Origin: Planctomycetota bacterium
GTDB lineage: Bacteria; Planctomycetota; Phycisphaerae; Sedimentisphaerales; Anaerohalosphaeraceae
Length of the DNA: 40,223 bases
Direction: 5' to 3'
Assembly: GCA_022705405.1 (NCBI GenBank)
Contig: JAKJEN010000009.1
Coordinates: 1 to 40,223 of the forward strand
Part shown: piece by piece, positions 7,560 to 17,110 of the stretch
Position numbering within the stretch: position 1 is the first letter of the stretch
Layout of the letters: each line of letters begins with the position of its first letter
The notes under the pieces: model-generated
Database searches by the model: none
Told to the model about the DNA's origin: nothing
Seen by the model: the letters and a program-made list of their open reading frames with translations, nothing else
Translations under genes and position numbers: made by a program

Positions 7560-9248
7560 ATGGGCGCAAAAAATGTAGCGTTTGAAACAGATGCCCGCAG
7601 CGCATTGCTGGCCGGAGTTGAAAAACTTGCCGTCGCCGTCAGATCCACACTTGGACCGCGCGGAAGAAACGCCATTATTGACAAGGGGTGGGGCGGACCT
7701 ACTGTAACCAAAGACGGAGTCACCGTCGCAGAGGAAATTGATCTGGTCGATAAGGCGGAAAATATGGGAGCCAAATTGGTCCGCGAAGTCGCCAGTAAAA
7801 CCTCGAAAATCGCCGGAGACGGAACCACCACGGCGACCGTTCTGACGGAAGCGATTTTTAAGAGAGCGTATAAAAATCTGGCGGCAGGGGCCGATGCCAT
7901 GGCATTAAACAGGGGCATTCAAAAGGCCGTATCAACTGCCGTGGACAAACTCAAATCGATGGCCAAGCCGATTGATATAAAAAAGAAGGATGACATCATC
8001 AACATCGCCTCTATCAGCGCCAATAACGATCAGGAAATCGGCAAGAAAATGGCTGAGGCCTTCATGCGGGTCGGCAAAGACGGCGTAATTACCGTTGAAG
8101 AAGGAAAGAGTCTGGAGACCACCGTTGATTACGTCGAAGGAATGCAGTTTGATCGCGGGTATCTGTCTCCGCATTTTGTGACCGATCTGGATCATATGAC
8201 CTGCCAGTTGGAAAAGCCCTATATCCTTGTCTTTGAGGAAAAGATCAGCAATGTCGGAAAACTGGTTCCGCTTCTGGAGCAGGTTGCCAAGAGCAAACGG
8301 CCCTTGCTGATTATCGCCGAGGATATTGAAGGAGAGGCCCTGGCCACTCTGGTTGTCAATAAACTTCGGGGTATTCTGCAAGTGGCGGCCGTCAAGGCGC
8401 CCGGCTACGGCGATCGGCGAAAAGCCATGCTGGAGGATATCGCGATTCTGACCGGCGCAGAGCCCATTTTCAAGGATCTGGGGATTGAACTGGATCATGT
8501 GAAGATTTCTCAGCTTGGACAGGCGAGAAAAGTGACCATAGATAATGATACGACCACCATTATTGAAGGAGCTGGGTCGGGGAAAGACATTCAGGGACGG
8601 ATCTCCCAGATTCGAAGCGAAATAAAAGATACCACCAGCGATTATGATCGCGAAAAACTTCAGGAACGTCTGGCCAAACTGACCGGCGGGGTAGCGCAAA
8701 TCAATGTCGGCGCTGGCAGCGAACCGGAAATGAAAGAAAAGAAGGCCCGTATCGAAGACGCCCTGCATGCTACCCGGGCGGCTATTGAAGAAGGTATCGT
8801 GCCCGGCGGCGGCGTGGCCTTTGTGCGGTGTATCGACGAGATCGGCAAATTAAAACTTGAAGGCGACGAAAAGACCGGCGTTGAAATCGTCATGTACGCC
8901 CTCAGGACTCCCTGCTATTACATTGCCGAAAACGCCGGAATGTCAGGAACGCTGGTGGTCAACAAAGTCGCCGCCGGCAAAGGCGGATTTGGCTACAATG
9001 CAGATAAAAACGCCTATGAAGACCTGGTGGAAAGCGGTGTGATTGATCCGGTCAAGGTTTCCCGGATAGCTCTGCAAAATGCGGCCTCTGTAGCTGGCCT
9101 GCTTTTGACTACCGACTGTGTCGTAACGGAAAAGCCGAAAGACAAAGAAAAACCAGGTCTGCCCGGCCATGGCGGTATGGGCGGCGGCATGGGAGGCATG
9201 GGCGGTATGGGAGGCATGGGCGGTATGGATGGCATGGACATGATGTAA
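7560..9248 (+). CDS. groEL1: 60-kDa chaperonin GroEL, paralogue 1 (with GGM tail)
   Basis: This ATP-driven folding chamber subunit forms stacked heptameric rings capped by GroES. The 562-residue protein shows the family blocks [23 protein letters not shown], the nucleotide loop [44 protein letters not shown] and [12 protein letters not shown]. It ends with a GGM-repeat tail (about residues 537-562) typical of housekeeping GroELs. A strong ribosome binding site AGGAGAG precedes the ATG. groES follows after 47 bases and a second groEL after that, so the three are probably one operon. Regulation is not visible: no CIRCE element was found. The complete motifs and tail make it the better candidate for the general chaperonin. 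Confidence 0.97.
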   Translation: MGAKNVAFETDARSALLAGVEKLAVAVRSTLGPRGRNAIIDKGWGGPTVTKDGVTVAEEIDLVDKAENMGAKLVREVASKTSKIAGDGTTTATVLTEAIFKRAYKNLAAGADAMALNRGIQKAVSTAVDKLKSMAKPIDIKKKDDIINIASISANNDQEIGKKMAEAFMRVGKDGVITVEEGKSLETTVDYVEGMQFDRGYLSPHFVTDLDHMTCQLEKPYILVFEEKISNVGKLVPLLEQVAKSKRPLLIIAEDIEGEALATLVVNKLRGILQVAAVKAPGYGDRRKAMLEDIAILTGAEPIFKDLGIELDHVKISQLGQARKVTIDNDTTTIIEGAGSGKDIQGRISQIRSEIKDTTSDYDREKLQERLAKLTGGVAQINVGAGSEPEMKEKKARIEDALHATRAAIEEGIVPGGGVAFVRCIDEIGKLKLEGDEKTGVEIVMYALRTPCYYIAENAGMSGTLVVNKVAAGKGGFGYNADKNAYEDLVESGVIDPVKVSRIALQNAASVAGLLLTTDCVVTEKPKDKEKPGLPGHGGMGGGMGGMGGMGGMGGMDGMDMM

Positions 9249-9295
9249 ATCGAATAAATCATAACAATAATCTGGATATAACAGGAGAGGATCTT

Positions 9296-9586
9296 ATGAA
9301 ACTCAAACCGTTGGAAGACCGAGTCGTTGTAAAGCCGCAGGAAGCCGAAGAAAAGACCGCCGGGGGCATCGTCCTTCCGGATACGGCCAAAGAAAAACCC
9401 CTGATGGGGAAAGTGATCGCCGTCGGCGAGGGCAAGCGCCTGGAGAACGGAACCCGCGCCAAGATGGCGGTAAAAAAGAACGATGTGGTTCTGTTTGGCA
9501 AATACAGCGGAAGCGAAGTGGAAGTGGACGGCGTGGAATACAAAATCCTCCGCGAAAGCGAACTTCTCGGAATCGTGGAACAATAA
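9296..9586 (+). CDS. groES: 10-kDa co-chaperonin GroES
   Basis: The 96-residue lid of the GroEL chamber starts with [17 protein letters not shown]. Its mobile loop [19 protein letters not shown] contains the GIVLP hydrophobic contact that binds GroEL apical domains. GKVIAVGEG and [15 protein letters not shown] follow, ending [20 protein letters not shown] lies 9 bases before the ATG. It sits between two groEL genes, so one co-chaperonin may serve both. Confidence 0.97.
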   Translation: MKLKPLEDRVVVKPQEAEEKTAGGIVLPDTAKEKPLMGKVIAVGEGKRLENGTRAKMAVKKNDVVLFGKYSGSEVEVDGVEYKILRESELLGIVEQ

Positions 9587-9633
9587 TGGAACTGAACTCT
9601 TCGAACGCCTGAGCGGGCGGGAGGTATTTGTAT

Positions 9634-11250
9634 ATGGCAAAACAAATGATGTATCAGGAAAACGCGCGGGCCCAGTTAAAGGAAGGGCTTTCTCGTCTGG
9701 CGGCCGCGGTAAAGGTGACCATGGGCCCAACCGGCAGAAATGTGCTGCTGCACAAAAGTTACGGCTCGCCCAAAATCACCAAGGACGGGGTTTCGGTCAG
9801 CAAAGAAATTGAACTGCCGGAGCCGTTTCAAAATATCGGCGCCAAGATGGTCAATCAGGTGGCCAGCAAAACCAGCGATCTGGTCGGCGACGGAACTACA
9901 ACGGCGATGGTTCTGGCGGAGGCAATCTATGCCGAAGGTCTTAAGTATGTTATAGCCGGAACCAATCCGGTATCAATCCAGCGGGGCATCAACAAAGCCG
10001 CCGCCATAGCGATCGACTACATCCGATCCGTCAGCAAGCCGGTCAAGGGACACGAAGACATCGCCAAGGTCGCCGCCATCAGCGCCAACAATTCCCCCGG
10101 CGTCGGCGAAATTCTGGCCGATGCCATGGATAAAGTCGGCAAAGAAGGCGTGATTGAGGTAGAAGAAGGCAAAGGCATGGAAACCGAACTGACGGTAGTG
10201 GAAGGAATGCAGTTCGACAAGGGCTATTTGTCTCCCTATTTTATGACCAATGCCGATACGCTGGAGTGTGTGCTGGAAGACGCCTATATTCTGCTGCACG
10301 AAAAGAAGATCAGCAATCTGCGAGAAATGCTTCCTCTGCTGGAGAAAATCGCCCAGGTGGGCGCTCCTCTGCTGATTGTTTCCGAGGATGTCGAAGGCGA
10401 AGCCCTGGCAGCCCTGGTCATCAACCGGCTGCAGGGAGTGCTGAAGGTTTGTGCGGTTAAGGCCCCGGGATTCGGCGACCGGCGCAAAGCCATGCTGCAG
10501 GATATCGGAATCCTGACCGGAGCGGAGGTGATTACAGAAGATCTGGGCATCAAACTGGAGAAGATTGAATTATCGCAACTGGGCCGCGCCCGCAAGATTG
10601 TGGTTGGCAAAGAAAACACAATCATTATAGAAGGCGAAGGCAAAAAGAAAGACATCCAGTCCCGCTGTGATCAGATTCGCAGTCAGATTGAAAAGACCAC
10701 CAGCGACTATGACCGTGAAAAGCTTCAGGAACGGCTGGCGAAAATGACCGGCGGAGTGGCGGTGATCAAAGCCGGAGCGGCGACCGAAGCGGAAATGAAA
10801 GAACGCAAAGATCTGCTGGACGACGCTCTGCACGCCACCAAGGCGGCCGCGGAAGAAGGCGTCGTGCCCGGCGGCGGAGTCGTGTTCCTGCGGGCCATTG
10901 CGGAAGTGGAAAAAGGCCGAAGCAAAGCCAAGGGCGATGAAAAGTTCGGGTTTGATATCCTGATCAACGCCCTGAAGACCCCCACGCGTCAGATCGTAGA
11001 TAACGGCGGACAGGAAGGCGAGGTGGTCGTTGCCGAATTGATCGAGAAGACGGACAATATCGGTTATGACGCCTTAAAAGGGCAGTATGTGGATATGTTC
11101 AAGGCGGGCATTATCGATCCGGCGAAGGTAGCTCGTACAGCGCTGCAAAACGCCGCCTCAGTGGCGGGATTGATGCTGACGGCCAATATTGTGATTACGG
11201 ACTTAAAAGACGAAGATAAGGAAAACGCCGTACAGGGTGCGGTGATATAA
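9634..11250 (+). CDS. groEL2: 60-kDa chaperonin GroEL, paralogue 2 (no GGM tail)
   Basis: This second chaperonin subunit of about 538 residues is clearly diverged from the first copy. It keeps the ATPase motifs ([63 protein letters not shown]), so it should be active. The C terminus ends [11 protein letters not shown] with no GGM tail, a feature of specialised paralogues. The ATG at 9634 is used, with GGGAGG 9 bases upstream; the frame is open from TTG 9628 but that start lies too close to the ribosome binding site. The gene starts 47 bases after groES and ends in a strong terminator. It may form its own rings, serve a client subset, or mix with GroEL1. Confidence 0.95.
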   Translation: MAKQMMYQENARAQLKEGLSRLAAAVKVTMGPTGRNVLLHKSYGSPKITKDGVSVSKEIELPEPFQNIGAKMVNQVASKTSDLVGDGTTTAMVLAEAIYAEGLKYVIAGTNPVSIQRGINKAAAIAIDYIRSVSKPVKGHEDIAKVAAISANNSPGVGEILADAMDKVGKEGVIEVEEGKGMETELTVVEGMQFDKGYLSPYFMTNADTLECVLEDAYILLHEKKISNLREMLPLLEKIAQVGAPLLIVSEDVEGEALAALVINRLQGVLKVCAVKAPGFGDRRKAMLQDIGILTGAEVITEDLGIKLEKIELSQLGRARKIVVGKENTIIIEGEGKKKDIQSRCDQIRSQIEKTTSDYDREKLQERLAKMTGGVAVIKAGAATEAEMKERKDLLDDALHATKAAAEEGVVPGGGVVFLRAIAEVEKGRSKAKGDEKFGFDILINALKTPTRQIVDNGGQEGEVVVAELIEKTDNIGYDALKGQYVDMFKAGIIDPAKVARTALQNAASVAGLMLTANIVITDLKDEDKENAVQGAVI

Positions 11251-11262
11251 TCGCTCTTTTTT

Positions 11263-11311
11263 CAGCGCTGCATCTCAGGGCCTTGGCGGGCTTGAGGTGC
11301 AGCGCTGTTTT
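11263..11311 (+). terminator. Intrinsic terminator ending the groE operon
   Basis: CAGCGCTGCATCTCAGG pairs with CTTGAGGTGCAGCGCTG (to 11307) in a long, nearly perfect stem followed by TTTTA. dnaJ starts only 23 bases later, so some read-through or a promoter overlapping this region must feed dnaJ. Confidence 0.85.
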
Positions 11312-11333
11312 ATCCAGCAAGGAATAGAGACAG

Positions 11334-12470
11334 ATGGCCAAACGGGATTATTATGAAGTGCTGGGCGTGGATCGAAAGGCCGGCGCAGAGGAGATTAAGC
11401 GCGCCTATCGAAAGATGGCCATCAAGTATCACCCGGATAAAAATCCCGGAAATAAAGAAGCCGAGGCCAAATTCAAAGAATGTGCAGAGGCCTACGAAGT
11501 CCTCAGCGCCCCGGAAAAACGGCAGCGCTACGATCAATTCGGTCACGAGGGCCTGCGGGGCGCCGGGGTCCGCGATTATTCGCACATGAGTGCGCAGGAC
11601 ATCGGGGATATTTTCGGCGATTTATTCGGCGATATGTTCGGCGATCTGTTTGGGCGGCGCGGACGCGGGGGAAGGACTCATGGTCCGCAGCGCGGGTATG
11701 ATCTGGAAACGGCCGTAGAACTGACCCTCGATGAGGTGGCCCAGGGAGCCGAAAAGACGATTGAATTTACCCGACAGGATACCTGTACCGACTGTGACGG
11801 TAAGGGGACAGCCAAGGGAAAAGCGCCTACCCGCTGCAGTACCTGTCGCGGAAGCGGTCAGGTTCAGCGAGCGGGCCTGGGGGGATTTTTCCAAATGGTC
11901 TCTACCTGCCCGCAGTGTCAGGGCAGCGGCCAGGTGATAACAGATCCATGCCGAAAATGCCGAGGCAGCGGAACCATTCCTCACAAACGAACGCTGTCTG
12001 TAAAGATTCCGGCCGGAGTGCATGAGGGACAAGGGGTGCGGGTTACCGGCGAAGGAGAGCCCGGCCGACACGGCGGACCTCGCGGAGACCTGTACTGTTA
12101 TGTGCGGATCAAGGCCCACCCCTTTTTGATGCGAAACGGATCGGATCTGCTGGTGACAGTGCCGCTGAGTTTTACGCAGCTGGCGCTGGGCACAACTATC
12201 GATGTGCCCACGCTGAATGGGACCCGGCAGCTGAAGATCCCGGCCGGAACGCAGCACGCCAGCGTTTTTCGTATCCGCGGACAGGGATTGCCGGATCTGA
12301 GAAGCTCCGGCAAGGGCGATTTGCTGGTTCAGATCGCCGTGGAAATCCCCAAACGGATTACGGCGGATCAGGAGCGGCTGCTGCGCGAATTTGCTCAGAT
12401 CGAGGAAAAACAGACGGATTCTGAGAGCAAAAGCTTTTTTGACAGGATCAAGAAACACTTTGGCGGATAA
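11334..12470 (+). CDS. dnaJ: Chaperone DnaJ (Hsp40, class A)
   Basis: This co-chaperone stimulates DnaK ATP hydrolysis and delivers unfolded clients. The 378-residue protein has the full class A layout: a J domain (DYYEVLGV, with HPD at 33-35), a short G/F-rich linker around residues 95-120, four zinc-finger repeats ([32 protein letters not shown]), then the C-terminal client domains with [15 protein letters not shown]. An AAGGAA ribosome binding site stands about 9 bases before the ATG. grpE follows 12 bases after the stop and fmdB after that, so these three likely form one unit. The partner dnaK is not in the window. Confidence 0.97.
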   Translation: MAKRDYYEVLGVDRKAGAEEIKRAYRKMAIKYHPDKNPGNKEAEAKFKECAEAYEVLSAPEKRQRYDQFGHEGLRGAGVRDYSHMSAQDIGDIFGDLFGDMFGDLFGRRGRGGRTHGPQRGYDLETAVELTLDEVAQGAEKTIEFTRQDTCTDCDGKGTAKGKAPTRCSTCRGSGQVQRAGLGGFFQMVSTCPQCQGSGQVITDPCRKCRGSGTIPHKRTLSVKIPAGVHEGQGVRVTGEGEPGRHGGPRGDLYCYVRIKAHPFLMRNGSDLLVTVPLSFTQLALGTTIDVPTLNGTRQLKIPAGTQHASVFRIRGQGLPDLRSSGKGDLLVQIAVEIPKRITADQERLLREFAQIEEKQTDSESKSFFDRIKKHFGG

Positions 12471-12482
12471 GGGATAGGCGCC

Positions 12483-13109
12483 ATGGCCCATAAAGAAGAA
12501 AAACAGGAAAAGAAAAAAATAGACCAGCTGGAAAAAGAACTGGAGCAGATGCGGGAGCAAATCCGGCTTTTGGAAGAAGAAAAACAAAAGCATTTTGAGC
12601 AGCTCCAGCGGGTCAGCGCCGATTATACCAATTACCAGAAGCGAGCGGCCAGACAAATAGCCGATTCAGTCGCCTATGACAAGAAAGCGATTCTTCGTTC
12701 TCTGCTTCCATCGCTGGATAATTTTGAACATGCCTTTGCCAAAATCAGCTCGGCCGAAGGGGAGCAAACCCTGCAGAAAACCATTGAAGGAATTCATATG
12801 ATTTATAATCATATGCTGGATACGCTCCGATCTCTTGGGGTGGAAAAAGTAGATGCCCTCGGAAAGCCCTTTAACCCCGACCTGCATGAAGCTATGATGA
12901 AAAGAGAGGAAGCGGACAAGGAAAACAATACGGTACTGGAAGTTTATCAACCGGGTTATACTTTGGGCGGACAGGTGCTTCGGCCGGCCAAAGTCATAGT
13001 AAATCGCCTGGATGCAGAAGAGGAGCAAGCCGTTCCCGGAAATGAAGTCGAAACGGAAAAGGAGGACTCCCCTTCGCCGAATTCAGAAGACAGCAGAGAG
13101 GATGCCTGA
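12483..13109 (+). CDS. grpE: Nucleotide exchange factor GrpE
   Basis: GrpE releases ADP from DnaK. The 208-residue protein begins with a charged coiled coil (about residues 1-45, rich in Lys, Glu and Gln), then the family core RVSADYTNYQKRAARQ, LLPSLDNFEHAF and GVEKVDALGKPFNPDLHEAM, and the beta-wing sequence YQPGYTLGGQVLRPAKVIV. An acidic, probably disordered tail follows (175-208). It lies 12 bases after dnaJ and 3 bases before the next gene, which supports co-transcription. Order dnaJ-grpE without dnaK differs from the common grpE-dnaK-dnaJ order. Confidence 0.95.
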   Translation: MAHKEEKQEKKKIDQLEKELEQMREQIRLLEEEKQKHFEQLQRVSADYTNYQKRAARQIADSVAYDKKAILRSLLPSLDNFEHAFAKISSAEGEQTLQKTIEGIHMIYNHMLDTLRSLGVEKVDALGKPFNPDLHEAMMKREEADKENNTVLEVYQPGYTLGGQVLRPAKVIVNRLDAEEEQAVPGNEVETEKEDSPSPNSEDSREDA

Positions 13110-13112
13110 TTT

Positions 13113-13451
13113 ATGCCTACGTATGATTACCTGTGTGAAGGTTGCGGATATTCATTGGAATTGTTTCAGGGAATCACTGAGCCGGCGAAAAAAAAATGCC
13201 CGCGATGCGGCAAACTGAAACTCAAGCGGCTGCTGGGGGTCGGAGCGGGGGTTATTTTTAAGGGCTCCGGCTTTTATGAAACCGATTACCGCTCGGACAG
13301 CTACAAAAACGCCGCCAATAAAGAAAACTCTGCAACAAGCGAAAAAACAGAGAAAAAAGACGCATCTTCCGGATCTGAGGCAAAATCAGAAAAAAGCCCT
13401 CAACCGGCAACGGCTTCTTCCTCAAAAAAGAAGCAGACTACCAAAGATTGA
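13113..13451 (+). CDS. FmdB-family zinc-ribbon protein
   Basis: The 112-residue protein starts MPTYDYLCEGCGYSLELFQ and has a second CPRCG knuckle, giving the CxxC...CxxC zinc ribbon of the FmdB family (a name from a putative regulator of formamidase/amidase genes; function mostly unproven). GVGAGVIFKGSGFYETDYR is also typical. Residues 60-112 are a Lys/Ser/Glu-rich disordered tail. It begins 3 bases after grpE, with GAGGA inside the grpE end as ribosome binding site, so it is likely co-expressed with dnaJ-grpE. Its 3' end overlaps the convergent phosphoesterase gene by 14 bases. Confidence 0.88.
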   Translation: MPTYDYLCEGCGYSLELFQGITEPAKKKCPRCGKLKLKRLLGVGAGVIFKGSGFYETDYRSDSYKNAANKENSATSEKTEKKDASSGSEAKSEKSPQPATASSSKKKQTTKD

Positions 13452-14349
13452 CAACCGCTGAAATCGGAAAATGATCGGAGGGATATTGGCCATTAAACGC
13501 TCGCCGATCGATTGCAGCGGCCAGGACTCGGCTGCCCTCTCCAACGAGAATATGATCGATCTTGGGACCGGTTGTAACTCCCTTAAATTTGTGATAGGTT
13601 CCCTCATTGAGCCGATAGGGATGGACGGCGGCCCAGGTATCCTGCAGACGCGGGTAAGGAGTTCTGCAGTCATAATGCTGTAGAAATTTCATCGCCGGGT
13701 TCTGCAGTTCCATATTGAAATCTCCCATTACGATAAAAGGTTCGGAATGTTTTCGCAGGGAGATCTGCTCGGCCAGGATTTGGGCGCTTTTGGATCTGGA
13801 TTTTTGCGACAGGTTGTCCAAATGAAGATTGTACACATAAAAACAGCGTGCCGTTTCAAGATCTGCCAGACGAACCCAACTGCAGATGCGGGGAAAAAGG
13901 GTACCCATAAACTTTGAACCCGGCTCCCAGGGCGTGCTGGAAAACCAGAGGGTGCCGGAATCAATTTTACAGAATCGGTCTTTTCGAAACAAAATGGCGC
14001 AGGTTTCTCCTGTATCCTGCTGAGAACTGCGTCCGATTGCATAGACTTCATAACGCGGCAAACGCTGATGAATCTCGGCAATCTGAAAATCCAGGGCCTC
14101 CTGAAGACCAATGACATCGTAGCGTGCGTCGGCCAGCACGGAGATGACCATTTCACGGCGATTGGACCAGCGCTGGCTGCCGGAACTGTACTTGCCGACA
14201 CGGATATTAAAACTGGCTACCCGGACCAGGTCGGATTCATTTGTAAACTTTGTAAGGCGAGGCGCGATTTCCGCATGTCCATATCCAATTAAGGAGAAAT
14301 AAAAAATTACACCGGCGACAAAAGGCGAACGTTTGTTTAGAGATTCCAT
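13438..14349 (-). CDS. Secreted endonuclease/exonuclease/phosphatase (EEP) family hydrolase
   Basis: This 303-residue member of the DNase I-like EEP superfamily of metal-dependent phosphoesterases has a hydrophobic N-terminal segment (9-25, ending GHA) that looks like a signal peptide. The catalytic set is complete: N48 in ASFNIRVG, E84 in GLQEAL, H176 in YNLHLD, D210 and N212 in MGDFNMEL, D265 in KIDHIL, and D292-H293 in SDHFPISA. The substrate could be a nucleic acid, phospholipid or small phosphoester; the sequence does not say. Lack of the long additional loops of sphingomyelinases favours a general EEP hydrolase. It is convergent with fmdB, overlapping by 14 bases, and stands alone on its strand. 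Confidence 0.85.
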   Translation of the reverse strand: MESLNKRSPFVAGVIFYFSLIGYGHAEIAPRLTKFTNESDLVRVASFNIRVGKYSSGSQRWSNRREMVISVLADARYDVIGLQEALDFQIAEIHQRLPRYEVYAIGRSSQQDTGETCAILFRKDRFCKIDSGTLWFSSTPWEPGSKFMGTLFPRICSWVRLADLETARCFYVYNLHLDNLSQKSRSKSAQILAEQISLRKHSEPFIVMGDFNMELQNPAMKFLQHYDCRTPYPRLQDTWAAVHPYRLNEGTYHKFKGVTTGPKIDHILVGEGSRVLAAAIDRRAFNGQYPSDHFPISAVVNLW

Positions 14350-14549
14350 TTTTTCGTCCCTAAATTATGCTGTCATTCTGGTCGTTTGCATTCTTCCCAG
14401 ATGAGTCATTCGCCAAAGCGATGTGAAAAACTTAAAAAAAGTTTTCGCTTTTAACTGTAAAAAAACAAAAACTTCTCATTTTCTCAAAATTCTTAAAAAA
14501 ACAGAGTATCCCCAGATAATAGACAAATTATGCCTATAAGAGTTTGCGC

Positions 14550-14580
14550 ACTCGCTTATTTATTCGTGAAAGAAGCGAGT
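14550..14580 (-). terminator. Possible weak terminator hairpin after lysC
   Basis: ACTCGCTT (14550-14557) pairs perfectly with AAGCGAGT (14573-14580), immediately after the lysC stop on the minus strand. No T-run follows, so an intrinsic terminator is uncertain. It may just stabilise the mRNA 3' end. Confidence 0.3.
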
Positions 14581-15813
14581 TTAAGATCTTTTGGAAGCGG
14601 GTTTGTCCAGTTCAAAGGCCTGACAAACGGCTGTCAAGGCCGTGTCGCCTTGTTCCAGAGCTACCAGACAACTGATTCGGATTTCGCTGGTGGTTATCGA
14701 GTCGATATTGATCTGGGCATCTGCCAGCGCCTGAAACATCCGGTCCGCCACTCCGTATTGAGACCGCATACCGACCCCAACAATAGACACTTCGGCGACA
14801 TCTTCCTGCACAAATACATTTTGACAGTGCACTTGTTCCCGGATGTCTTCGATGGCCGCACGGGCAGAATCCAGATCGCTTTTATGGATAGTAAATGAGA
14901 TATTTGCTTTTTCCGGGCTTACTTGTGTTTGAATAATGTCATTGACGCTGACCCGGGCCTTGGCCAAATGAGAAAAAATCTTGGCGGCGTTGCCGGGCTT
15001 GTTATCCACGCCGATCATACTGAATTTTGCCAGTTCTTTTTGAATAGTAGCGCCTGATACCAGTATTCCTTCCATTTTCGGGACCTCGTGAGTAATTAAA
15101 GTTCCGGGATTATCATTTAAACTGCTGCGTACATGAATTGTGACGTTGTATTTTTTTCCAAATTCAATGGAACGCCCGTGCATGACACCGGCTCCCAAAC
15201 TGGCCAGTTCAAGGATTTCATCATAACTGATCTGGTCCATTTTAACGGCTTTTGGAAATTTGCGGGGATCGGCTGTGTATATTCCGTCCACATCCGTGTA
15301 CACTTCACACAGATTAGCGCCCAGTGCCGCTGCCAAAGCCACGGCGCTGGTATCCGATCCGCCTCGTCCGAGTGTAGTAATATCGCCTTCTCCATCAACC
15401 CCCTGGAAGCCCGCTACGATGACGATATACCCTTCGCTGAGTTTCTTTTTAATCCGTTCGGTGCCGATGCTTTGGATACGCGCCTTGGTGTGTGCATCAT
15501 CCGTGACCATGCTGATCTGCGATCCGGTAAAACTGATGGCTTTTTCGCCGGCAGTCCAGCAGGCCATCGCGAATAAAGAAACCGTCTGCTGCTCGCCGGT
15601 ACTCAAAAGCATGTCCATTTCCCGCTTGGGCGGATTGGGATTGACCTCCAGAGCGTCGTGTATCAGTTCGTCGGTTTGCTTTCCGCGTGCGGAGGCCACG
15701 ACAACCACCTGATTTCCTTTTTTAAAAGCCGCAACGGCCCGGCTGGCCGCCCGACGGATTTTTTCAGCGTTGGCCACAGAGGTCCCGCCAAATTTTTGTA
15801 CAATTATAGGCAT
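14581..15813 (-). CDS. lysC: Aspartate kinase (monofunctional, with ACT domains)
   Basis: This enzyme phosphorylates aspartate, the first step to lysine, threonine, methionine and diaminopimelate. The 410-residue protein has the kinase entrance VQKFGGTSVANAEKI, the nucleotide/aspartate motifs TGEQQTVSLFA, TLGRGGSDTSAVALAAAL and EVYTDVDGIYTADPR, then two C-terminal ACT domains (about 260-405) with VDNKPGNAAKIF and SIVGVGMRSQYGVADRMF, which usually give feedback control by end products. Length matches class II LysC proteins. A promoter with TTGACA and TATAGT lies at 15862-15891. The leader is only about 40 bases, too short for a lysine riboswitch. dapA, the next lysine-pathway enzyme in the window, is 20 kb away. 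Confidence 0.95.
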   Translation of the reverse strand: MPIIVQKFGGTSVANAEKIRRAASRAVAAFKKGNQVVVVASARGKQTDELIHDALEVNPNPPKREMDMLLSTGEQQTVSLFAMACWTAGEKAISFTGSQISMVTDDAHTKARIQSIGTERIKKKLSEGYIVIVAGFQGVDGEGDITTLGRGGSDTSAVALAAALGANLCEVYTDVDGIYTADPRKFPKAVKMDQISYDEILELASLGAGVMHGRSIEFGKKYNVTIHVRSSLNDNPGTLITHEVPKMEGILVSGATIQKELAKFSMIGVDNKPGNAAKIFSHLAKARVSVNDIIQTQVSPEKANISFTIHKSDLDSARAAIEDIREQVHCQNVFVQEDVAEVSIVGVGMRSQYGVADRMFQALADAQINIDSITTSEIRISCLVALEQGDTALTAVCQAFELDKPASKRS

Positions 15814-15861
15814 TGCATTTATCCTGTATATTGGAAGTCAAGATTTAACGAATAGGCAACC

Positions 15862-15891
15862 ACTATAGCCATTTCACAGGGGAAATGTCAA
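15862..15891 (-). promoter_or_regulatory. Sigma-70-type promoter for lysC
   Basis: On the minus strand, TTGACA (15886-15891) and TATAGT (15862-15867) are 18 bases apart. Transcription would start near 15855, about 40 bases before the ATG. Confidence 0.65.
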
Positions 15892-15994
15892 ATGCTTTTT
15901 GGATTGCTTTTTTTTCATAAAAAATTAAGATGGCGAAAATTTTACAAAATTTCTGTAGTCAAAACTGACCCGATCTGCCAATTGCAATTTATGT

Positions 15995-17110
15995 ATGCCG
16001 ACAAAAGTGATAAAGATTGATTCCCCGAATCAAACAAAGGATATCAGGGCAGTATCACAAATAATTGAACAGGGGGGGATAGCGGCCATTCCGACCGAGA
16101 CGGTTTATGGGCTGGCTGCCAAAGCAACCCCCGAGGGTATCGAACGTTTGGATTCTTTGAAAAAAAGGCAGGAGGGTAAGCGATATACCCTGCATATTGG
16201 AGACAAAAAGGATCTGGACGCCTACGTGCCCGTGTTAAAAGCGCCTGTGCGAAAACTTATCGACAAGACATGGCCCGGCCCTCTAACGCTCGTTGTAGAT
16301 TTTGAAGAAGATTCCTTAAGTAAGCAGCGAAAAAAACTTGGAAAGGAGATATTCAAGTGCCTGTATTCGGATGGGTCAATCGGTATTCGATGTCCGGATT
16401 TAAGTGTCACCAGGCAAATTTTAAGTTTAGTAAAAACGCCTGTTATTGCTCCCAGCGCCAACCCGGGATCACATCCGCCTGCCGTGACCTTTGAACAGGT
16501 TTTAGGTTATTTTGACAACCAGATCGATGTGGTTGTTATCGGTGGATCGGATTCATGCCGTTATAATAAGAGTTCTACAGTTGTGAAATATGGCACAAAT
16601 GGTTTTCAAATCCTTCGAGATGGTGTTTTCAACGAAAACGATATATTAAAAATATCCACAATTCGGATATTGTTTGTCTGCACAGGGAACACGTGCCGCA
16701 GTCCGATGGCAGAAGGAATTTGCAAAAAGATTCTTGCGGATAAAATTGGGTGCACTATTGACTCTTTGCCGAGGTTTGGATATAGGATTGAATCAGCAGG
16801 CGTTGCTGCAACAGATGGGTCTCCGGCAAGCGAAGAAGCCGAGATCATCTGTCGGCAATTTGGGGTCTCGATAGCAGGACATCGCAGCCGGTTGCTGACT
16901 GCCCAGATGATTAAAGAATTTGATTTTATTTTTGCGATGAGTCGGACTCACTTACAGATTTGTCGGACGCTTTCGGAGTCGCAAGGAAAAGTTAATTTGC
17001 TGGATATCCATGAGGTCTCTGATCCATTTGGCGGAAACCTTGAAATCTATAAAAAATGCGCTGAGCAAATCGAATCTGCACTGAAAGAAAGGATTGAAGA
17101 GTTTTTATGA
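15995..17110 (+). CDS. Fusion: threonylcarbamoyl-AMP synthase (TsaC/YrdC) + YwlE-like protein phosphatase
   Basis: Residues 1-210 form a YrdC/Sua5 domain that makes threonylcarbamoyl-AMP for t6A tRNA modification: GGIAAIPTETVYGLAAKAT, the KKRQEGKRYTLHI lysine/arginine motif, SIGIRCPD and PSAN. Residues 222-371 are a low-molecular-weight phosphatase domain with P-loop VCTGNTCRSPMAEG (nucleophile C229, R235) and the general acid D343-P344. The loop has Thr233 where LMW tyrosine phosphatases have Ile; in Bacillus YwlE that Thr (T11) confers phospho-arginine specificity. The gene overlaps rpiB by four bases (ATGA), the same ywlC-ywlE-ywlF order as in Bacillus but with the first two fused. No clear ribosome binding site precedes ATG 15995. 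Arginine-phosphatase activity is inferred. Confidence 0.88.
   Translation: MPTKVIKIDSPNQTKDIRAVSQIIEQGGIAAIPTETVYGLAAKATPEGIERLDSLKKRQEGKRYTLHIGDKKDLDAYVPVLKAPVRKLIDKTWPGPLTLVVDFEEDSLSKQRKKLGKEIFKCLYSDGSIGIRCPDLSVTRQILSLVKTPVIAPSANPGSHPPAVTFEQVLGYFDNQIDVVVIGGSDSCRYNKSSTVVKYGTNGFQILRDGVFNENDILKISTIRILFVCTGNTCRSPMAEGICKKILADKIGCTIDSLPRFGYRIESAGVAATDGSPASEEAEIICRQFGVSIAGHRSRLLTAQMIKEFDFIFAMSRTHLQICRTLSESQGKVNLLDIHEVSDPFGGNLEIYKKCAEQIESALKERIEEFL

Noticed and set aside
9172-9245. Short tandem GGCATGGGC-like repeats at the end of groEL1, resembling a repeat array
   Set aside because: They encode the GGM tail of the chaperonin; no spacers of constant length, so not CRISPR.
11622-12656. 344-codon minus-strand frame opposite dnaJ/grpE
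   Set aside because: It spans the ends of two well-supported genes on the other strand and has no coherent domain.
15814-15994. Possible lysine riboswitch or T-box upstream of lysC
   Set aside because: The promoter lies about 40 bases from the ATG, leaving no room for either structure, and no matching motifs are visible.
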